From NCBI RefSeq assembly GCF_018122595.1, contig NZ_JAGRQH010000003.1, positions 186,001-250,000 on the forward strand: DNA of 64,000 nt, given 5' to 3'. Positions 56,155 through 64,000 of the stretch are shown here, piece by piece (positions within the stretch are counted from its first letter, which is position 1; every line of letters starts with the position of its first letter). The notes under the pieces are model-generated. The model did not search any database. It was not told the DNA's origin and worked only from the letters and a program-made list of their open reading frames with translations. The stretch comes from Neokomagataea anthophila. Lineage in GTDB: Bacteria; Pseudomonadota; Alphaproteobacteria; Acetobacterales; Acetobacteraceae. A program made the translations under genes and the position numbers.

Positions 56155-57459
56155 TTAGGCTGATGCGCGGGTGTAAATTGGGAAGCGGCCGCATAGAGCC
56201 TTCACTTCTTCGTGCACGCGGGCAGCTACAGCCTCAGCATTATCTTCTTCCAATGCTGCGGACAGCACTTCGTCGATCATGCGGCCAATGGTGCGGAATT
56301 CTTCTTCACCAAAGCCGCGTGACGTGGCCGCTGGGCTGCCCAAACGGATGCCAGACGTGACGAATGGCTTTTCTGGGTCGAATGGGATAGCGTTTTTATT
56401 GGCCGTAATCCCAGCTTTTTCCAGAATGTTTTCTGCCAGCTTACCCGTCACTTTTTTAGGGCGCAGGTCTACCAGAACTAGGTGGCTGTCTGTGCCGCCG
56501 GTGATGATGTTAAAGCCACGCTTTTGTAGTTCATCTGCTAGGGCACGAGCATTGGCTAGAACGCGTGTTTGATAATCCTTGAACGATTCGCTCAATGCTT
56601 CACCAAACGCCACGGCCTTACCCGCGATGACATGCATCAGTGGGCCGCCTTGCAGACCTGGGAAAACAGCAGAGTTTACTTTTTTTGCAAGCTCTGGGCT
56701 GTTGGTCAGAATAATGCCACCGCGTGGGCCGCGGAGGGTTTTATGCGTCGTGGACGTGACGATGTCAGCATAAGGCACGGGGTTTGGGTACAGACCAGCA
56801 GCGACCAAGCCTGCGAAATGTGCCATGTCGACCATCAGGAACGCACCAACTTCATCTGCAATTTTGCGGAAGCGTGCGAAGTCAATAACGCGCGGATAAG
56901 CCGAGCTGCCTGCTACGATGATCGTAGGCTTATGCTCGCGTGCCAGCGTTTCCATTTCCTCATAGTCGATGAGGCCATCTTCAGCGCGTACACCGTATTG
57001 AACAGCATTAAACCACTTGCCGGAGTAGTTTGGTGCTGCGCCGTGCGTCAGATGACCACCAGCAGCCAAACTCAGGCCAAGAATCGTATCGCCAGGCTTT
57101 GCCAGTGCCATGAAGGCAGCTTGGTTAGCATTGGCACCTGAGTGAGGTTGTACGTTTGCGAACTCAGCGCCAAAAATTTTGGTCAGACGTTCAATAGCAA
57201 GGCGCTCAACCCGGTCTACATCTACGCAACCGCCATAGTAGCGCTTGCCCGGAAGGCCTTCAGCATACTTGTTGGTGAGGACAGAGCCTTGCGCTTCCAT
57301 GACGGCAAATGACGTCATATTTTCAGAAGCAATGAGTTCAATCCCGTCCTGCTGGCGGACGAGTTCATCGTTTAAAATGGCTGCAACATCGGCATCAACT
57401 TCCTTCAAAGGGGCTTGAAAGAAGGAATTATGTGCGGACTGGCTGGCATGTTCTGACAT
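56155..57459 (-). CDS. glyA: Serine hydroxymethyltransferase
   Basis: PLP enzyme that interconverts serine and glycine and supplies one-carbon units. The 434-residue protein contains [37 protein letters not shown], and the PLP-lysine motif [15 protein letters not shown]. The C-terminal [15 protein letters not shown] matches the family. It converges with the AstE-like gene and is divergent from the permease. Confidence 0.98.
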   Translation of the reverse strand: MSEHASQSAHNSFFQAPLKEVDADVAAILNDELVRQQDGIELIASENMTSFAVMEAQGSVLTNKYAEGLPGKRYYGGCVDVDRVERLAIERLTKIFGAEFANVQPHSGANANQAAFMALAKPGDTILGLSLAAGGHLTHGAAPNYSGKWFNAVQYGVRAEDGLIDYEEMETLAREHKPTIIVAGSSAYPRVIDFARFRKIADEVGAFLMVDMAHFAGLVAAGLYPNPVPYADIVTSTTHKTLRGPRGGIILTNSPELAKKVNSAVFPGLQGGPLMHVIAGKAVAFGEALSESFKDYQTRVLANARALADELQKRGFNIITGGTDSHLVLVDLRPKKVTGKLAENILEKAGITANKNAIPFDPEKPFVTSGIRLGSPAATSRGFGEEEFRTIGRMIDEVLSAALEEDNAEAVAARVHEEVKALCGRFPIYTRASA

Positions 57460-57587
57460 GGTGGTCCATTCTCCATCAAAGCTGATGGCTCGTCACTATC
57501 GCAGAATGGACGGGTCCGCAAAAATATTCGCCGGGTAAATGAAGATATCTGTTCTTTTTTGCCCCACATTGTCGTCAGGAAACACAC

Positions 57588-59030
57588 ATGTCTTCTCCGC
57601 TGTGGCGGACAAAGCCCATTCAGTCCGATTTTTCATCTTCCTCTGGCCTGAAACGAGTCCTAGGGCGCTGGCAGCTCATAGCGCTGGGTGTCGGGGTTAC
57701 AATCGGCGCGGGTTTGTTCTCGTTAACGGGCGTCGCTGCTGGGCAAAATGCGGGCCCCGGCGTCACGCTCTCTTATATCATTGCTGCGATTACCTGTGGC
57801 TTTGCCGGACTTTGCTACGGCGAATTGGCGAGCATGATGCCGTCTGGCGGGTCTGCTTATACCTACTCTTACGCGGCATTCGGTGAGATTATCGCCTGGA
57901 TGATCGGCTGGGATCTGGTGCTGGAATATACCATCGGGGCAGCTGCCGTAGCATCCAGTTGGTCGGGTTATATGACGTCCCTTCTCTCAGACTGGGGCAT
58001 ACAGATTGATCCGCGCTTGCTTGCGCCACCAATGACGCCTGTTCATTTGACGGATGGTACGGTCGTGCCGGCATGGTTTAACGCGCCAGCAGTTTTTATT
58101 TTGATCATTGTGACAGCGCTTTTGATGCGCGGCATGAGCGAATCAACAAAGATCAATAACGTTGTGGTCTTCTTGAAAATCGCTGTGATCACATTGGTGA
58201 CCATAGCGTGCGCAAAGTACATTAACGTTTCAAATTACCATCCATTTGTGCCTCAGAATCAGGGTGAGTTTGGCCACTTTGGTTTTTCTGGTGTTATGCG
58301 CGCCGCTGGTATGGCGTTCTTTGCTTATATTGGCTTTGATATTATTTCCACCACGGCGCAGGACAGCAAAAACCCGGCAAAAGATTTGCCTGTGGCAATG
58401 ATCGCAACACTTGTGATCTGTGCGCTTGTATATGCGGGTTTTTCTTTGGTGCTCACAGGGGTGGTGAATTATCAAGAGCTCGCAAATGACCCGAGCCCTG
58501 TAGCGACTGTGGTGAACACGGCACATGCGGCATGGCTGCATAATTTTGTAAAAATGGGCATTGCGGCAGGTTATATCTCTGTTCTGTTTGGTTTGCTCTT
58601 AGGGCAAGCTCGGGTGTTTTTGGTGATGTCCCAAGATGGGTTGCTGCCAAAAGTATTCTCAAAGTTGAATCCCAAAACCCGCACGCCTTGGACATCACAC
58701 GCTATGTTCTGTGTGATCACCAGTATTTTCGCGGCCGTTCTGCCGATTGGTGAACTGGGTAGCATGACATCCATCGGGACAATCTTTGCATTTATTTTGG
58801 TGTGCATAGGCGTGCCAGTTTTGCGTCTTCGTGCGCCGGATGCAGAGCGTCGTTTTAAGGTTCCGGGCGGAGTAATTATTCCCGTTCTGGGGGTCGTTTT
58901 CTGTGGGGTGTCCATGGCATCTTTGGATAAAATGACATGGGTTCGCCTGCTGATATGGCTGGCTTTGGGTTTGGTAGTCTATGCGTGTTACGGGAAGAAG
59001 CGTAGTGCTCTTTCCTCAGTTGATAAATAG
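57588..59030 (+). CDS. APC-superfamily amino acid permease (CAT-like)
   Basis: A 480-residue inner-membrane transporter with about 12 membrane segments. The first (LIALGVGVTIGAGLFSLTGVAAG) has the GxGIG-like substrate loop, followed by LCYGELASMMPSGGSAYTYSY and GWDLVLEYTIGAAAVASSWSGY typical of cationic-amino-acid (CAT/YfnA) members; FFAYIGFDIISTTAQDSKNPAKDLP is the conserved segment after the sixth helix. The AGGAAAC upstream of the ATG is a good ribosome-binding site. Substrate specificity is not certain. hemB follows 15 bases after its stop. Confidence 0.9.
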   Translation: MSSPLWRTKPIQSDFSSSSGLKRVLGRWQLIALGVGVTIGAGLFSLTGVAAGQNAGPGVTLSYIIAAITCGFAGLCYGELASMMPSGGSAYTYSYAAFGEIIAWMIGWDLVLEYTIGAAAVASSWSGYMTSLLSDWGIQIDPRLLAPPMTPVHLTDGTVVPAWFNAPAVFILIIVTALLMRGMSESTKINNVVVFLKIAVITLVTIACAKYINVSNYHPFVPQNQGEFGHFGFSGVMRAAGMAFFAYIGFDIISTTAQDSKNPAKDLPVAMIATLVICALVYAGFSLVLTGVVNYQELANDPSPVATVVNTAHAAWLHNFVKMGIAAGYISVLFGLLLGQARVFLVMSQDGLLPKVFSKLNPKTRTPWTSHAMFCVITSIFAAVLPIGELGSMTSIGTIFAFILVCIGVPVLRLRAPDAERRFKVPGGVIIPVLGVVFCGVSMASLDKMTWVRLLIWLALGLVVYACYGKKRSALSSVDK

Positions 59031-60044
<1,014 letters not shown>

Positions 60045-60045
60045 A

Positions 60046-60438
60046 ATGAGTATACCGCCTCCTTTGCTGCAGCGTCGTTCCTCACAAGGGTTACGATCTT
60101 ATCGCTCCGGCTTAGAGGCGGAAGCGTTGGTTGCAGCACGTTTACAAGAAGCAGGATATGTTGTGCTCGCAGAGCGGTTAAAAACCCCTTTTGGTGAGAT
60201 TGACCTGCTCATTTGTACGGATGAATGCTTGGTTGTAGTTGAGGTGAAACGTCGGCGCTGTTTAAAGGCTGGCGCGGAAGCATTAAGCGAAAAGCAGAGA
60301 ACACGTCTGATCGCGGCATTTGATTTTATTTGGGCGACAAAAGAAGAATGGCGCAGATCGGAGACACGCTTTGATTGTGTCTTTGTCGATTATGCTGGGA
60401 CCATGAAGCGTATTAAAAACGCTTTTCGCCAAGAGTAG
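60046..60438 (+). CDS. YraN/UPF0102 family protein
   Basis: A 130-residue protein with the Holliday-junction-resolvase-like fold: GLEAEALVAARLQEAGYVVLAERLKTPFGEIDLLICTDECLVVVEVKRR, containing the G-E-x-A, E-I-D and V-E-V-K motif expected for nucleases of this fold. Biological role is not well defined in the family. It begins one base after hemB. Confidence 0.88.
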   Translation: MSIPPPLLQRRSSQGLRSYRSGLEAEALVAARLQEAGYVVLAERLKTPFGEIDLLICTDECLVVVEVKRRRCLKAGAEALSEKQRTRLIAAFDFIWATKEEWRRSETRFDCVFVDYAGTMKRIKNAFRQE

Positions 60439-60442
60439 TCGC

Positions 60443-60465
60443 GGCGAGATAAAACATATCTCGCC
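60443..60465. repeat. Hairpin between yraN and the His-rich protein
   Basis: GGCGAGAT (60443-60450) and ATCTCGCC (60458-60465) pair perfectly around a seven-base loop in the gap between convergent genes. No U-run follows on either strand, so termination is uncertain. Confidence 0.5.
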
Positions 60466-60484
60466 ATTAAGACGGTAAGTCGTC

Positions 60485-60796
60485 TTACGTGCGGCGGTGT
60501 TTTGCTGCGTGGTGGTGTGTAGCGACGGAAACATGCGTTCTATAAGAAACGGAGCGGATCATAGCCGTGGAGCGGTGTGCATTCATGGCGAGTGCCGTTG
60601 CATGAGTATCATGGCGGTGGCGGATGATATGCATCACGGGACGGTGATAAACAGGAACAGCCGTCAAAGCGCCAAGCGTCAGTCGGCTAGCTTCATAATC
60701 CGTGATTGCGGGCCGTGCGATGGCATGCCCTGCCCCAAGAGAAACGGCAACCCCTGATAGGCCGCTGATCATGACTTTGAAAACGCTTCGCGCCAT
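60485..60796 (-). CDS. Small secreted His-rich protein
   Basis: A 103-residue predicted secreted protein with a signal peptide (hydrophobic segment ending near AGHAIA-RP) and a mature part rich in His and Arg (HIIRHRHDTHATAL, SVATHHHAAKHRRT). No family is recognised. Metal binding is a natural guess for clustered His but nothing proves it. The ribosome-binding site is weak. Confidence 0.5.
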   Translation of the reverse strand: MARSVFKVMISGLSGVAVSLGAGHAIARPAITDYEASRLTLGALTAVPVYHRPVMHIIRHRHDTHATALAMNAHRSTAMIRSVSYRTHVSVATHHHAAKHRRT

Positions 60797-60876
60797 TAGA
60801 AAATATCCGTACCTGCTGATAGGTATGACCGTAAGCTGTTATAGGCGCGGACGGCAAGCCCGATAGTGGTATATTC

Positions 60877-60920
60877 AAAAAAAATCAAGATCCTGCCATG
60901 TTTGGTAACAACATGGCAGG
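60877..60920 (-). terminator. Rho-independent terminator for the purL-bolA-grxD transcript
   Basis: CCTGCCATGTT (60892-60902) pairs with AACATGGCAGG (60910-60920), an 11-base-pair stem with a seven-base loop. On the minus strand it is followed by ATCTTGATTTTTTTTG, a strong U-run. It lies 66 bases past the grxD stop. Confidence 0.85.
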
Positions 60921-60986
60921 AATGTGGCGTGCACAAAGCTGGATAAAACCCAGATAGTAAGCAGGTATTAACCTGCTTCTACGGAT

Positions 60987-61322
60987 TTATGCATTAGCAA
61001 TAGCAATGCCTTTTTCAGACATCAGCGTTTCAAGCTCACCATTTTGGTACATGTCAGTCACAATATCACAACCGCCGATGAACTCACCTTTGACATAAAG
61101 CTGAGGAACGGTTGGCCATTGTGAAAAATCCTTGATCCCCTGACGGATTTCGGGGCTTTCAAGCACGTTGCATGTTTCAAACGTCACACCCAGATGGGAG
61201 AGAATTTGAACAACACGTGCAGAGAAACCGCATTGTGGGAAAAGCTTATCGCCCTTCATGAACAGCATGACAGGGTTAGTATCGATCAGGTTCTGAATGT
61301 GCTGAAACACGGTCTCAGGCAT
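60987..61322 (-). CDS. grxD: Monothiol glutaredoxin, Grx4 family
   Basis: A 111-residue glutaredoxin with the CGFS active site (FPQCGFSARV), which coordinates a 2Fe-2S cluster with glutathione. The WPTVPQLYVKGEFIGGCDI motif is canonical. The ATG at 61322 is chosen for its AAGGAA ribosome-binding site and matching N-terminus; the frame extends upstream but is shadowed by the bolA-side hairpin. It is the third gene after purL and bolA; BolA and Grx4 proteins are known iron-sulfur partners. Confidence 0.96.
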   Translation of the reverse strand: MPETVFQHIQNLIDTNPVMLFMKGDKLFPQCGFSARVVQILSHLGVTFETCNVLESPEIRQGIKDFSQWPTVPQLYVKGEFIGGCDIVTDMYQNGELETLMSEKGIAIANA

Positions 61323-61339
61323 GGGATATTCCTTATTGT

Positions 61340-61366
61340 GTAGGGCGGAAACAGTTTCCGCCCTAC
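61340..61366. repeat. Perfect 12-base-pair inverted repeat between bolA and grxD
   Basis: GTAGGGCGGAAA (61340-61351) and TTTCCGCCCTAC (61355-61366) with a three-base loop. It lies just upstream of the grxD ribosome-binding site. On the minus strand no U-run follows, so it may modulate rather than end transcription. Confidence 0.6.
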
Positions 61367-61433
61367 GGCTGGATCTCATCACTAAGGTGCTTGCTCAGTG
61401 CAGGAACTTCAAGAGGTGGCTCAAGCGTCTCTT

Positions 61434-61667
61434 TTATTCAGGCACAATCGTGCGTAGCGCCATCGCATGCAGTTCAGTGCCCATACGGGTACCAAATGCG
61501 TCATAGACGAGCTTGTGTTGACGAATGCGCGGCAAACCACGGAATGCTTCGCTGGTCACAGCGCAGGCATAATGGTCACCATCCCCAGCTAGATCTTCGA
61601 TTTCAATCTTGGCATCGGGCAGTGCTTCACGAATCGTACGTTCGATTTCCTGTGCGGTCATCGGCAT
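61434..61667 (-). CDS. BolA-family protein
   Basis: A 77-residue protein of the BolA/IbaG type: AQEIERTIREALPDAKIEIEDLAGDGDHYACAVTSEAFRGLPRIRQHKLVYDAFG, ending MGTELHAMALRTIVPE. The conserved His near the C-terminus (ELHAMALRT) is a ligand in BolA-glutaredoxin clusters. It lies two bases after purL and precedes grxD, supporting a BolA-Grx pairing. Confidence 0.95.
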   Translation of the reverse strand: MPMTAQEIERTIREALPDAKIEIEDLAGDGDHYACAVTSEAFRGLPRIRQHKLVYDAFGTRMGTELHAMALRTIVPE

Positions 61668-61669
61668 AA

Positions 61670-63874
61670 TTAGGAATCCTGCCCCATGAGCGCTGGAAGG
61701 AATGCTGCATTCAAATCACGCAGGCGCGTTGCTTCAACGGAAATACCATCGGCCATATTCAGTGCTGTGCCACCGGAGTGACCTAAGTGACGTGCTGGCA
61801 CGCCTGCTTTTTCAGCAGCTGAGATGAATGATGCAGCATTATCAGTCGCGACAACATAGCATGCTTGATCTTCACCGAACCAGAAGGCTTGGTGAGGCAA
61901 GCTCGCTGGGTGTTCGGCCAAGGAGCAGCCAACGCCACTCGCCATCACCATTTCTGCCAGCGTGATGAGCAGGCCGCCATCAGCAATGTCGTGACAAGCA
62001 GACACAGTGCCGTTTTGAATCTGGCTACGGACGAAATCACCGTTGCGGCGTTCAGCGACCAAATCAATACGTGGCGGAGCGCCCTCTTCACGGTGGCAAA
62101 TTTCACGCAGCCAGAGTGACTGACCAAGTTCACCACGGATTTCACCAATCAGTACCAGCTCCTTTTGGTCTGGCATGGCCAGGCCGACGGATTTGGAAAC
62201 GTCTTGGAAAACCCCCAAAGCGCCAATCGCTGGGGTAGGAAGAATGGCTTGCGGTAGACCTGTCGGAGAACGTGTTTCGTTATATAGAGACACGTTGCCG
62301 CTCACGACTGGGAAGTCGAGCGCACGGCATGCTTCACCCATACCCTTAATCGCTTCAGCGAACTGAGCCATGATTTCTGGGCGTTCTGGGTTGCCGAAGT
62401 TAAGGTTGTCCGTCACGGCGAGAGGTGTTGCGCCCGTTGCCGTGATGTTGCGCCATGCTTCAACAACGGCTTGTGCGCCACCTGCATGAGGGTCAGCTTG
62501 GCAGTAACGTGGCGTACAATCGGTTGTCAGCGCTAAGCCAAGTTTGGTGTCCTCAACGCGCACAATCGCAGCATCAGCTCCACCGGGGCGCTGAACCGTT
62601 TGACCGCCAACAAGGCTGTCATACTGGTTCCAGATCCATGCGCGTGATGCGAGGTCTGGTGATGCGATAAGCGTGAGCAGTGCATGTTCAATGCCAACCG
62701 GATCAGCCGGTGGTTGAATATGACGTGGTGCTTCGAGTGGTGCACGTGGGCGGTCGTAGATTGGTGCTTCTTCAGCCAGCGGCGCTAGCGGAATATCAGC
62801 TTCTACGGCACCATTATGCTTGACGGTAATGTTGCCCGTATCGGTCAGGTGCCCAATAACCGCGAAGTCCAGTTCCCACTTTTCGAAGATAGCGCGCGCT
62901 TCTTCGGTGCGTTCTGGCTTGAGCACCATGAGCATACGCTCTTGGCTCTCAGACAGCATCATTTCATATGCCGTCATGTTCGGTTCGCGTTGTGGTACAG
63001 CATCAAGGTTCAACTCAATGCCAACGCCACCCTTCCCGGCCATTTCCACGGAAGAAGAGGTCAGACCAGCGGCACCCATATCCTGAATAGCAACGATTGC
63101 ATCCGTTGCCATTAGTTCAAGGCAAGCTTCAATCAGAAGCTTTTCGATGAACGGGTCACCGACTTGAACGGTTGGGCGCTTGGACGCTGCTTCATCATCA
63201 AACTCGGCAGAAGACATGGTAGCGCCATGAATGCCATCACGCCCAGTTTTGGAGCCGACGTAAACAACCGGGTTACCAACACCAGCCGCGGCAGACAGGA
63301 AGATCTTGTCTTGTTTCGCAATGCCAACTGTCATGGCATTAACGAGCGGGTTGCCGTCATATGCCTTATGGAAGTTAACTTCGCCACCAACGGTTGGGAC
63401 GCCAACGCAGTTGCCGTAACCACCAATACCGCGCACGACGCCGTCAACGATGCGACGCGTACCGGGGTTTTTTGCATCACCAAAACGCAGTGCGTTCAGG
63501 TTAGCAACGGGACGCGCGCCCATGGTGAAGACGTCACGCAAAATGCCGCCAACGCCGGTGGCTGCACCTTGGTAAGGCTCGATAAAGGATGGGTGGTTAT
63601 GGCTTTCCATCTTAAAGACGGCCGCCAAACCTTCACCAATATCAACCACACCAGCATTCTCGCCGGGGCCATGAATGACCCAAGGAGCCTTAGTCGGCAG
63701 TGTCTTCAGGTGAAGACGTGATGATTTGTAAGAGCAGTGCTCGGACCACATGACCGAGAATACACCGAGCTCAGTAAAGCTCGGGGTGCGGCCCATAATG
63801 GTGAGAACTTTATCATATTCTACGCTGGTCAGCCCGAAGGACTGGGCGAGAGTGGCATCAACCTTCACGCTCAT
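61670..63874 (-). CDS. purL: Phosphoribosylformylglycinamidine synthase subunit PurL
   Basis: Small-type PurL (734 residues), the ATP-using subunit that with PurQ and PurS makes formylglycinamidine ribotide. Visible motifs: [84 protein letters not shown], and the second AIR-synthase half with [10 protein letters not shown] and [15 protein letters not shown]. It overlaps purQ by four bases at its start and is followed by bolA. Confidence 0.98.
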   Translation of the reverse strand: MSVKVDATLAQSFGLTSVEYDKVLTIMGRTPSFTELGVFSVMWSEHCSYKSSRLHLKTLPTKAPWVIHGPGENAGVVDIGEGLAAVFKMESHNHPSFIEPYQGAATGVGGILRDVFTMGARPVANLNALRFGDAKNPGTRRIVDGVVRGIGGYGNCVGVPTVGGEVNFHKAYDGNPLVNAMTVGIAKQDKIFLSAAAGVGNPVVYVGSKTGRDGIHGATMSSAEFDDEAASKRPTVQVGDPFIEKLLIEACLELMATDAIVAIQDMGAAGLTSSSVEMAGKGGVGIELNLDAVPQREPNMTAYEMMLSESQERMLMVLKPERTEEARAIFEKWELDFAVIGHLTDTGNITVKHNGAVEADIPLAPLAEEAPIYDRPRAPLEAPRHIQPPADPVGIEHALLTLIASPDLASRAWIWNQYDSLVGGQTVQRPGGADAAIVRVEDTKLGLALTTDCTPRYCQADPHAGGAQAVVEAWRNITATGATPLAVTDNLNFGNPERPEIMAQFAEAIKGMGEACRALDFPVVSGNVSLYNETRSPTGLPQAILPTPAIGALGVFQDVSKSVGLAMPDQKELVLIGEIRGELGQSLWLREICHREEGAPPRIDLVAERRNGDFVRSQIQNGTVSACHDIADGGLLITLAEMVMASGVGCSLAEHPASLPHQAFWFGEDQACYVVATDNAASFISAAEKAGVPARHLGHSGGTALNMADGISVEATRLRDLNAAFLPALMGQDS

Positions 63875-64000
63875 CCGACAAGTGCCTCCACAAGCCCGCG
63901 GAATAGAGGCACGCCATCCGTGCCACCAATCGCTGGGTCAGTCAGGTTTTCAGGGTGCGGCATCAGGCCACAAACACGGCCATTTTCGCTCAGAATGCCC
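63871..64000 (-). CDS. purQ: Phosphoribosylformylglycinamidine synthase subunit PurQ, C-terminal end
   Basis: The last 42 codons of a minus-strand gene that continues past the window. The sequence [16 protein letters not shown] contains the GLMPHPE motif with the glutaminase-type His and Glu, and the gene ends GLVEALVG. Its stop overlaps the purL start as ATGA. PurQ supplies ammonia from glutamine to PurL. Confidence 0.9.
   Translation of the reverse strand, partial: GILSENGRVCGLMPHPENLTDPAIGGTDGVPLFRGLVEALVG

Overview
The window is an ordinary chromosomal segment of an alphaproteobacterium, most likely an acetic acid bacterium (Acetobacteraceae). The evidence is the alphaproteobacterial general stress response set (PhyR, NepR, EcfG-type sigma factors), the tolC / PopZ-like DUF2497 / valS order, a TrcR-like DUF1013 gene, an Asp-type (Mg-dependent) HemB, a GatCAB operon, and base composition that looks close to half G+C. 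The genus cannot be fixed from the sequence alone. Almost everything is housekeeping. I see no insertion sequence, prophage, CRISPR array or rRNA operon.

Layout. 1-8.6 kb: 3' end of ilvD, a secreted alpha/beta hydrolase, then tolC, a PopZ-like gene and valS (minus strand), tRNA-Cys, glucokinase and a short-chain dehydrogenase. 8.7-18.3 kb: a GNAT-fold protein, thiL-nusB-nrdR, a PCu(A)C-like copper protein, recQ, an OmpA-type lipoprotein and cydDC. 18.3-22.6 kb: the general stress response locus, with a sensor kinase broken by two frameshifts, nepR, two tandem EcfG-type sigma genes and a divergent phyR. 22.6-29.5 kb: an ABC-F ATPase, a Gfo/Idh/MocA oxidoreductase, secDF, a lipoprotein, mscL and rpmE. 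29.6-40.7 kb: hsp20, a structured leader before a DUF1013 gene, a DUF465 gene, purEK, two adjacent radC genes with complementary degeneration, a PcrA/UvrD helicase, prmA, a GNAT, aminopeptidase P and a lytic transglycosylase.

40.7-49.8 kb: an SMR transporter, tRNA-Ser, gatCAB, ruvX, a Trp/Gly-tailed lipoprotein, a small acidic protein, two near-identical tRNA-Val genes about 2.2 kb apart, N-formylglutamate amidohydrolase, a nucleoside deoxyribosyltransferase, a broken beta-helix-like gene and a frameshifted acyltransferase. This is the most accessory-looking part. 49.8-64 kb: a large unrecognised protein paired with an ELM1-family protein, a DEAD-box helicase, argE with an AstE-like gene, glyA, an APC permease, hemB-yraN, a His-rich secreted protein, and a purQ-purL-bolA-grxD run.

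How genes work together. TolC, the PopZ-like protein and ValS share a conserved alphaproteobacterial neighbourhood. PhyR (anti-anti-sigma), NepR (anti-sigma) and EcfG form the partner-switch controlling general stress; the adjacent kinase would be its natural input but is interrupted. PurE/PurK and PurL/PurQ are two separate pieces of de novo purine synthesis. BolA and the CGFS glutaredoxin are known iron-sulfur partners. GatC/A/B form one amidotransferase. The most unusual observations are the twice-frameshifted PhyK-like kinase, the two RadC paralogs, the unknown protein coupled to ELM1, and the structured region upstream of the DUF1013 gene.
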